A stretch of 64,000 nt of DNA from Rudanella lutea DSM 19387. GTDB lineage: Bacteria > Bacteroidota > Bacteroidia > Cytophagales > Spirosomataceae. The notes under the pieces are model-generated. The model was not told the origin of the DNA, did not search any database, and saw only the letters and a list, made by a program, of their open reading frames with translations. The stretch lies in contig NZ_KB913013.1 in the NCBI RefSeq assembly GCF_000383955.1, positions 1,387,621 through 1,451,620 on the forward strand, written 5' to 3'. Below are positions 55,501 to 61,565 of the stretch, in pieces; the first letter of the stretch is position 1, and each line of letters opens with the position of its first letter. The position numbers and the translations under genes are program-made.

Positions 55501-58500
55501 GATTTCGGACTGCGGCATGCGCCGTTGGTGCAGGTTACGAAGTAGGTGTTGTTACCTACCGTTGGCTGTACCGTGATCGACGCACCGGTCTGACCCGTGC
55601 TCCACATTGGCGTACCGAGGCAGTTTTGTGCCGTCAGCTCGAGCGATTCGCCTGGGCAAACCACCGATGTGCTGCAGATAACCGTTGGCTTCGGCAGGTC
55701 GCCACCCAGTTCGATTACTTTCTGTGCTTCTGGGCTGAGGCAGTTAGCGATGCGGCAGTTGGCCGTGATCGTTGTCCGCTCGTTGATGATCGTTGAAATC
55801 ACCGAGCCTGTTGCACCCGTGCTCCACAGTACGGTACCACCTTCGCAGCCTACGGCCGTCAGGCTAACTGTACCACCGGCACATACGGTGCCTGCGCTGG
55901 CCAGAATCGTCGGAGCAGTTGGGTTGTTTACCGTCACTGTGATCGAATTCGAAGCTGAGCTGCGGCAGCTACCTACTACGCAGGTTGCGGTGTAGGTCGT
56001 CGTTGTGGTCGGACGTACCGTGATTGAGGCTCCTGTCTGACCATTTGACCAGATCACGTTGCCGCTGCACTGGTTTGCGATCAGGGTGGTAGTCTCACCC
56101 GCACAGATTTGCGTCAGAGCGCAGACAATGTGCGGTGGCTGTACGTTGCACTGGACAACCGGGATGGTTACCGTGGCCGTATTGTTTTGCAGTTTGGTCT
56201 GATCGTCGTTCGTACCCGTGATAACCGCCGTAGCCGAGATGGTACCCGAACCCGTGATTACTACTTCGACGAACAGGTTGCGGCATTCGCCAACAGCCAT
56301 GTTTCCAATCGACCATGAGCCCGTTGCCGGGTTGTAGGTACCTACCGATGGGCTGGCACTTACGTACGATACTGAGGTCGGCAGCGGGAAGTTCACCACT
56401 GCGTTCTGACCCGTTACCGGTCCGTTGTTGCAAGCTGTCACGACGTACGTTACCGTCTGACCCACGCTGTATGAACCACCTGGCGTCAGCGTCGCCGACA
56501 CAGCCAGATCAGCCTTGCACTGACCTACTACTACGGTCAGGGCGGTACGAGTTCCGCTTACGCAACCTTCTTCGGTAACTGCTTCAGCGTAGTATACCGA
56601 CGTTGCCGTTGGCGTAATTGTCAGTTTACCCGCGCTGGCCGTCTGACCCAGGAAGTTGTTCTTCGCGTCGTACCAGTTGATACGAGCACCTTCAGCCGAG
56701 AAGCCGATCAGCTTCGTGCTTTGTCCCTGGCAAACCAGCGTATCGTCGCAGGCAACGCCAACCGGTGCATCCGGCCGCTCGTTGATGTCGATTACGATGT
56801 TGGTTGAAGCCGGCAGACATACACCATTTCCGTCAGGATCATTCGTCCGGGCTGAGATAGTCACCAGACCGTTGTCAGCATCCATAGCCGACGGGGTGTA
56901 GGTGGCGCTCAGACCAGCCGTTACCAGCGTACCAGATCCAGTGGTTGTCCAGCTTACGCTGCTGGCACCGCCACCGATCGTTGCGATGAGCATTACTTTC
57001 TCACCTTCACAGATCGAGCGACCCGGTCCGAGAGCGATGGTCGGCGGGTTCGGGCATTCGCACGATACGCCTTCAACCGTCAGGATTGATGGGTTGCTGT
57101 AGCATCCGTTCAGTGACCGCTCGAAGAGGTAGTACTTACCTGGGCCTACGGCGGTCAGGTTCGTTACCAGTGTCGAGGTCATCGGATCAATACCCGTGCG
57201 CCATTCGAATACATTCGTACCCGTTGTGGTGCTAGAGTATACCTTCGTCAGGTTCACCGTACCACCGCTGGTACATACCGTAAGCCGCTCTGGGCAGGTC
57301 GGGGTCGGTGGTTTACGCGTTACCTCGATGGCAAACGGTGTGCGTGCTGTTGGGCAGGCCGTGTTGGTCGTGCTTACGATTTCAGCATAGTACACAGTCG
57401 TTGTCGTCGGGCTCACCGTAAACGATGCGCCGTTGGCTACTGTGCCGAGGAGGCCATTTGAGCCGTTCGGCGTCAGGTACCAGTTGATACCCGCAGCACC
57501 TGGCGACGAAGCAGTCAGCGTAACTACACCGCCTTCGCAGATGGTGGTGCTGCTTGCTACCACTACTGGTGCGATTGGCGTACTTGGGCAGGCTGGGATC
57601 AGACCGGCGTCAACCGTGTTGTTCACCTGACCGGCGGTCAAGCTAATCACACCCGTTGAGCCCATTTGACCTGTCAGGCTGCTCACGTTCGAATCTGTGG
57701 CAGTGTTCGTACCGGCCAATGGAGCCGTGAACGTTGAACCAACCGGAGCCGTGAAGACCACATAGTAGTTACCCGGCATCAGACCCGTAAAGCTATAGAG
57801 ACCCGAAACATTGGTTGAGGTCGTTGCTACAGGGTTGGGGTTACCTGGTTGATAGAGCGTCACAACAACGTTCGGCACACCCGGCTCGCCCGGATCCTGC
57901 TGGCCATTGCCATTCGTGTCACTCCACACAAAGTCACCCAACGAAGCTGGCAGCGGAGTCAGACCGGCGTCAACCGTGTTGTTCACCTGACCGGCAGTCA
58001 AGCTAATCACACCCGTTGAGCCCAGCAGACCCGTCGTGCTGGCTACGTCACTATCCGTTGCATCCGAACCCGTATTCGGGGTTGCAAATGTTAATCCTTG
58101 CGGAGCCGTGAAGACCACGTAGTAGTCGCCCGGCGCCAGACCTGTGAAGCTGTATGCACCCGTGGCCGTGGTAGTCACACTCCGAATCGGCGTGGGGTTA
58201 CCTGGCTGATAGAGCGTTACCACAACACCTGGCACACCCGGTTCACCCGGATCCTGCTGACCGTTGCCATTCGTATCACTCCATACAAAGTCACCCAATG
58301 AGGCTGGCAGCGGTATGATACCCGCGTCCACCGTCAGGTTCTGCTCACCCGCGCTCAGACTGTACACACCCGTCGAGCCGCTCTGACCCGTGAAGCTCTG
58401 CGCATCACTGTCCGTTACGTCCGAACCTACGTTCGCCGTCGTGAAGGTGAACCCACCCGGAGCCGTGAAGACCACGTAGTAGTCACCCGCATCCAGGTTC

Positions 58501-60968
58501 GTGAACAGATACGTACCCGAGGCCGAAGTCACCTGCGTGGCCAACGGAGCCGCGCTCAGGCTGCTGTAGAGCGTCACCGTTACGTTCGAGACACCCGTCT
58601 CGGTGGGGTCCTGCTGACCGTTCTTGTTGGCGTCAAACCAGACGTAGTTGCCCAGCGAAGCCTTCAGCGGAATCAGACCCGCGTCGATAGTCGGGTTGTT
58701 CTCACCCGCCGTCAGGCTAACGATACCCGTTGAGCCCAGCAGACCCGTCGTGCTGGCCACATCGCTGTCGGTAAGATCCGAGCCCGTGTTGGCCGTCGTG
58801 AAGGTGGTGCCCTGCGGAGCCGTGAAGACTACGTAGTAGCTACCCGCCGTCAGGCCCGTGAAGCTGTAGAAACCAGACGTGTTAGTGGTCGTGCTGGCCA
58901 CCGGCGTGCCAGCTGCGGTGAAGAGCTGTACCGTTACATTAGGGACACCTGTCTCACCCGCATCCTGCTGGCCGTTGCCGTTGCTGTCGATCCAGACGTA
59001 GTCGCCCAGCGAAGCCAGCAGCGGTACCAGACCCGCATCGACCGTCGGATTGTTCTCACCCGCCGTCAAACTGATCACACCCGTCGAGCCCAGCAGCCCT
59101 GTCGTGCTGGCGATATCGCTATCGGTCAGATCCGAGCCTGTGTTCGAGGTGGTGAAGGTCGTGCCCTGGGGGGCCGTGAAGACCACGTAGTAGTCGCCCG
59201 GCGTCAGGCCCGTGAAGCTGTATGCACCCGTGGCCGTCGTGGTGGCGCTGCCTACTGGGGTGGGGTTACCTGGCTGGTAGAGTGTCACTACAACACCCTG
59301 TACGCCCGGCTCACCGGCATCCTGCTGGCCGTTGCCATTCGTATCACTCCACACAAAATCACCCAACGAAGCGGGAAGTGGCAATAAGCCGGCATCAACC
59401 GTCAAATTACTCTCTCCACCTACGAGGGTGTATGTTTGTGTTCTTCCTATTAATACATCAGCGTCGCTATCGACAGCATCGGCCCCAGTTCCACTAATCG
59501 GAGAGGTTGAGTTAGCCGTCGTAAAGGTGAAGTTCGTGGGGGGAGTAAATACTACGTAGTACTCACCCGGAACCAGATTAGCAAACAAGTACGAACCATT
59601 GGCATCGGTAACTGTAGTAGATACCGCGCTGGTGCTACCCGGCTGGAACAACTGAACCGTTACACCGGCAACGGGGGGTTCCAGATTCGTGGGTCCCTGC
59701 TGACCGTCGCGGTTGTTGTCGAGCCAAACATAATTACCCAGACTCGCAAGCGGGCCGGGCTCCACAATAATATCACAGCAGTTACCAGCCTGGCAACCGC
59801 TGAGCGATGCTACTAACGAATAAACACCTGTGCTCTTAATGATCAGGTTTCCGCTGGCATCAACCGAAGCCAAATCACTTGAAACAGCAGCAGTGCCAAC
59901 TTCGGCACCATTCCGGAAGAAACGAACGCCCGAGAAACTCGCCGGGGCCGAAACTTCGTACTCATCACCTGCATAGAAAAGAAGCGGAATCGAGAAGCAG
60001 ACATTATCGATGTCGTCTTCCAGATAGCTTCCATTATTCGGAACGGAGTCTACATCCGACTGATCCGCACCAATTACCTCGGCCGTCGTAAAGGCTACAC
60101 CCCGCTCCAGCGAAGTCGCCGAAATGAGGACGGTAGCCGTGGTGTTGCCGGGCAACGATGCGATAGTCCAGTCACCGGTTGCAGCACTGAAGCTGGAAGC
60201 CCCCGTTGAAGCGGTGAATGAGTTGACCGTGATATACCCGGCGGGAATAGTGACTTTGACGCGCACATTAGATGCCGTCACAGTCGAACTATTGGCCACA
60301 GCGATGGTATACGTCAGCGGGCTGCCCACCTGAGGAGCAGCATTACTGATGGAGGCAGAGACCGAGAGATCAACATTCCCGGACGGTGCTTGTGCGGAAG
60401 CGCCCAGCGAGGATAAAAGCCCAAACGACAACATCAATGCGCTCAAAAAAGCCCATTGTGTTGTAGTCTGCTTTCGTAGCTGAACAATCTTCGCTGGCAA
60501 GGGCACCTGCCCAGTCCGATGGCTCCACCACCGGACAGCTCGCCGATCAGCACTCATGCCCAAGCCCTGGCAACAAACCAGCCAGCAGCTTTGGATAAGG
60601 TTGACCATGTTTCTTAGTAAAGGTTGCCCATTCATTAGAAAACTCTGTAAATAAAGTTGGATACGCAATTGACTATCAGGTGGGTGAGATTTTGAGTCGG
60701 GGGGGTCAACCCGCATCCCGAAGGCATACCGGCTGAACGCAGATGAAGTTCGGCGAAACCCTGAATACCCGAGCGAGGGTTCACCCTGTTTACCGGGGTG
60801 AGGAGAGGCTTTTTCAAGCCAGGCTCGCCCAACGAAGGGTATCTTTTCGATGAGTTGAGCAACCATGAGAATCCACCGGCTGAGCTGCCCCATTTGCTGG
60901 ATGGCTCGCTGCCGTGTACGCTGGTTGCGCTTACGATCCGGAAACGTTTGGGTAGAGTTGACGTTCAT
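49596..60968 (-). CDS. giant T9SS-exported adhesin (SdrD-B, Ig-like, DUF11, gliding C-terminal domain)
   Basis: About 3790 residues. ATG 60968 is the longest start; the signal peptide (WAFLSALMLSFGLLSSLG, ending ASAQ) begins only about 170 residues in, so a start near 60557 (MSADRRAVRW) is more likely. Then a DUF11-like domain (about 200-400), six SdrD-B domains (about 408-1125, ASLGDFVWSDTNGNGQQD), many Ig-like modules (about 1125-2900, VICPGESVVL / VWSTGQTTASITV), DUF11 and DUF11-like repeats (about 2925-3700), and a gliding-motility-type C-terminal domain (IPEGFSPNGDNINDVF ... NRWGHVVYKSDDY ... GTYFYRVKLENG) that routes it through the T9SS. Likely a cell-surface adhesin for gliding or attachment. 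A PorP/SprF gene follows at 6 bp. Confidence 0.93.
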   Translation of the reverse strand: MNVNSTQTFPDRKRNQRTRQRAIQQMGQLSRWILMVAQLIEKIPFVGRAWLEKASPHPGKQGEPSLGYSGFRRTSSAFSRYAFGMRVDPPDSKSHPPDSQLRIQLYLQSFLMNGQPLLRNMVNLIQSCWLVCCQGLGMSADRRAVRWWSHRTGQVPLPAKIVQLRKQTTTQWAFLSALMLSFGLLSSLGASAQAPSGNVDLSVSASISNAAPQVGSPLTYTIAVANSSTVTASNVRVKVTIPAGYITVNSFTASTGASSFSAATGDWTIASLPGNTTATVLISATSLERGVAFTTAEVIGADQSDVDSVPNNGSYLEDDIDNVCFSIPLLFYAGDEYEVSAPASFSGVRFFRNGAEVGTAAVSSDLASVDASGNLIIKSTGVYSLVASLSGCQAGNCCDIIVEPGPLASLGNYVWLDNNRDGQQGPTNLEPPVAGVTVQLFQPGSTSAVSTTVTDANGSYLFANLVPGEYYVVFTPPTNFTFTTANSTSPISGTGADAVDSDADVLIGRTQTYTLVGGESNLTVDAGLLPLPASLGDFVWSDTNGNGQQDAGEPGVQGVVVTLYQPGNPTPVGSATTTATGAYSFTGLTPGDYYVVFTAPQGTTFTTSNTGSDLTDSDIASTTGLLGSTGVISLTAGENNPTVDAGLVPLLASLGDYVWIDSNGNGQQDAGETGVPNVTVQLFTAAGTPVASTTTNTSGFYSFTGLTAGSYYVVFTAPQGTTFTTANTGSDLTDSDVASTTGLLGSTGIVSLTAGENNPTIDAGLIPLKASLGNYVWFDANKNGQQDPTETGVSNVTVTLYSSLSAAPLATQVTSASGTYLFTNLDAGDYYVVFTAPGGFTFTTANVGSDVTDSDAQSFTGQSGSTGVYSLSAGEQNLTVDAGIIPLPASLGDFVWSDTNGNGQQDPGEPGVPGVVVTLYQPGNPTPIRSVTTTATGAYSFTGLAPGDYYVVFTAPQGLTFATPNTGSDATDSDVASTTGLLGSTGVISLTAGQVNNTVDAGLTPLPASLGDFVWSDTNGNGQQDPGEPGVPNVVVTLYQPGNPNPVATTSTNVSGLYSFTGLMPGNYYVVFTAPVGSTFTAPLAGTNTATDSNVSSLTGQMGSTGVISLTAGQVNNTVDAGLIPACPSTPIAPVVVASSTTICEGGVVTLTASSPGAAGINWYLTPNGSNGLLGTVANGASFTVSPTTTTVYYAEIVSTTNTACPTARTPFAIEVTRKPPTPTCPERLTVCTSGGTVNLTKVYSSTTTGTNVFEWRTGIDPMTSTLVTNLTAVGPGKYYLFERSLNGCYSNPSILTVEGVSCECPNPPTIALGPGRSICEGEKVMLIATIGGGASSVSWTTTGSGTLVTAGLSATYTPSAMDADNGLVTISARTNDPDGNGVCLPASTNIVIDINERPDAPVGVACDDTLVCQGQSTKLIGFSAEGARINWYDAKNNFLGQTASAGKLTITPTATSVYYAEAVTEEGCVSGTRTALTVVVGQCKADLAVSATLTPGGSYSVGQTVTYVVTACNNGPVTGQNAVVNFPLPTSVSYVSASPSVGTYNPATGSWSIGNMAVGECRNLFVEVVITGSGTISATAVITGTNDDQTKLQNNTATVTIPVVQCNVQPPHIVCALTQICAGETTTLIANQCSGNVIWSNGQTGASITVRPTTTTTYTATCVVGSCRSSASNSITVTVNNPTAPTILASAGTVCAGGTVSLTAVGCEGGTVLWSTGATGSVISTIINERTTITANCRIANCLSPEAQKVIELGGDLPKPTVICSTSVVCPGESLELTAQNCLGTPMWSTGQTGASITVQPTVGNNTYFVTCTNGACRSPKSDNYTIQIVAPAVPTVTVSSASVCSGGSVTLTASGCANGTIQWSNQRTGNSIVVNPTTNISYFAVCKVRECLSEPSAPATIQIVNPTAPIVRRPSKPIICSGESVTLVADGCAAGTIVWSNGATGSSIVVMPTTTTTYSASCQIGTCRSASSNGEMVTVNTNNGTPPTIAASKTTTCGNEPISLTATGCTSGTVVWSTGQIGNIITVTPTAQMNEFYAVCREGSACGTPRSNTIRVTITPMPTPTVVCSESVICPGESVVLEVVNCTGTPRWSTGQTTASITVSPTVTTGYSVTCQNGACVSASSPVYSITVVKPTAPTITASATAVQPGTSVTLTASCPAGSVLWSNNATTTSIVVSASGTQSYQAFCKYRQCLSDPSNTITIVTNLTCTASAGTLTAQSGTVCAGTANSVVVAATPNGNQVVPAGYSTLYVLTKGTDLVIQATSPTPSFTVASENANYRVHTLVYNATSGTPNFLDLSIVRPGITKAAEVLSLIAQNRICASLDAAGAPVAVQVVAPPVINGSSTTVCAGASVTFTASGCENGTVTWSNGMTGHTIVIAPVVQNVWLMATCTVNGCTSKESHSFDTEVVVPQPPVVTCNKPVICAGEQTTLEATGCAGGQYEWSNGMKGASIVVTPTATDHVYRVKCIRGACVSDWSPSCTITVGGPNAPTISIQTSGTTTVTSASICFGSPITLVATGCPAGAYAIWSNEQVGNSITVTPARNVVYTAQCCTSNNCKSAASNPVTISVGGKVVPPTTKDLTNACPFTSVNLAQGVVSTASTQGGVFEFYTSATPSAATRVANPGAVSTSGVYYAFEKTTAGCYSLGSVINVGIIACEGQQIPCAENPLTADAGRDDKICAAKTYKLNGKATGNGIAIQWTSNGTGKFSDPFSAAPTYTPSLADVQAGKVTLTMTVRTGNSTCVPATDAMVLTIEGVKEVPTIAVLGSTNLCYGDSVVLQASAGSSYLWSNKATTNRIVVKQSGVYSVQVFDAAGCSSLMSESVSVTVGTQLAAPLVTNKRNTCPATTVDLTTALSETATAGVSYAFRTGPLVTSGLVMRPDAVTDGTYYAFKTNAAGCVSAPAAIEVKTFNCAADTNRADLAITKVASKSALNRGEVVTYTITVENKGPKAATNVTVRDVIPTGLELLPGDYNVSNGAVTKWYGVLAANATQTLTIQARATQKGAIVNTAEITYADQTDPNLANNKSSATVADTSAVRPGMIGLAKSLVSQKMLTDSTFEVEYAFRLRNYGDSDLTNVQVTDDLKAVFGTHTIQDVSVATTDASNFNLTFNPAFRTGDSKVFDGKGTLKASATTYFFVSATVKLDPNNSNRTFSNTAMASAMANGMTTEDASVNGADADPDGDGNPNNNASATVFTLQNLPATPVTPIGVALAAVSTVKQPDNSYNVTYKVTVKNFGEKELVNVSLTDSLAKSFAPATFSVVSGPTTRSGSNLLANTGFNGSTNVNLILPDSKLAVGEMDSVMITINVTPNGNNGPFYSQVIGSATVASTTLTVTDLSNNGVNPAPAGELKTPVRFDLPDALLGVAKSVGTPVMVEEGVFDVPYTIKLSNLGTADLTKVQVVDNLANTFNRGALILSNRIRPTADAGLTVDSLYTGQGLMTKMLVDTLSTLPKGASRSLNFVVRVNVKNADSLTFYNSAVATARTLGGEMVADTSTAGANPDPMNTLDPRTSNKPTPVILNSVPNRSFIGIALAVKDTLLKEDGSYDVVYEAVVKNFGTVTLTNVTITDTLSKVFNEQTGASFKVIGTPIVSATSGLKPNPAFNGDSDVRLVIPESSTLGAGRTDTLRFVVNVRSNGLTNTFLNTAYASALSNTMTVTDISTNGLNPDVNGNRNPTDSMEGEATPLSLRVTDSAIFIPEGFSPNGDNINDVFVIRGAQNQTVSLEVFNRWGHVVYKSDDYKNDWDGTSNTGIRTGGTTGLPDGTYFYRVKLENGRTYVRYMTINR
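57590..59760 (-). repeat. six SdrD-B coding repeats of about 360 bp
   Basis: Near-identical blocks (for example CAGACCGGCGTCAACCGTGT at about 57600 and again near 57960) recur about every 360 bp. Each encodes one SdrD-B domain, with the conserved DTNGNGQQD calcium-type loop and VDAGL end. High DNA identity makes copy-number change by recombination likely. Confidence 0.85.
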
Positions 60969-61139
60969 CTGCAACTTAATTTGGGTAGGAATAGTGGTTA
61001 GTGTTTGAGCAATAGTATGAATGCACCAATTTCTTCATCATTCCATGAATACTCATTACTAGCCAATAAGCCCTTTTTACTACCTCAGAAGTATCTAAAA
61101 CTATGCCAAAACACATACCCTTAATTCCAAAATCAGTCG

Positions 61140-61174
61140 GTTAATTACAAACACTTGAATTACAAGTAATTAAC
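61140..61174. promoter_or_regulatory. dyad-symmetric site upstream of the adhesin operon
   Basis: Perfect 9-bp arms GTTAATTAC and GTAATTAAC, with a second smaller palindrome (ACTTG...CAAGT) overlapping inside. Candidate binding site for a dimeric regulator, about 170 bp upstream of the longest adhesin start. Confidence 0.3.
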
Positions 61175-61508
61175 CCTCTGTAGACAACATGAATTATTCT
61201 GGGTTTCCAACCGTACCTAACCTAAAAATCCGTACTTAGTATTCACCTGCACAGGCCTCCGTTTAGCTAAAACTGTGCCAAAGGAGGCTCATATACGATC
61301 GCTTAAGTATAGGTTAAGGCAATTGAGTATACCAAATCTCCTGTTGGACGGGAGACCCATGAGCGAAGTAACAGGAATAGGGAGAGAGAATATGCCGAAG
61401 GCAAGTAAGTTACCTGTTCAATACTTTACCGTATTTTTAACAAGTGAACAAAGATAGAAACCACGCGTTACAAAATACCATAAAAGTGCCATTTTCAGCA
61501 CAAAATGA

Positions 61509-61542
61509 AGCCCCCTGACAGCCAATATACTGTCAGGGGGCT
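61509..61542 (-). terminator. terminator of the propeller/barrel gene
   Basis: Perfect 13-bp stem AGCCCCCTGACAG / CTGTCAGGGGGCT with an 8-nt loop. It is 24 bp after the minus-strand stop at 61566, followed by TCATTTTG on that strand. Confidence 0.75.
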
Positions 61543-61565
61543 AGCCATAAACCGACTATTTATAC

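Larger units (their letters stand above)
60975..61565. other. AT-rich intergenic region, 591 bp
   Basis: Lies upstream of the giant adhesin and downstream of the propeller/barrel gene, both minus strand. No convincing gene. It contains the dyad GTTAATTAC (61140-61148) / GTAATTAAC (61166-61174) and the terminator at 61509-61542. Probably holds the promoter of the adhesin/T9SS operon. Confidence 0.5.

Noticed and set aside
50000-60400. Many antisense open frames opposite the giant adhesin
   Set aside because: They mirror the repetitive Thr/Val/Ser-rich coding sequence and have no independent support.
61275-61457. 60-codon GTG-start frame upstream of the adhesin
   Set aside because: Isolated, AT-rich, no recognisable motif and no ribosome-binding context.
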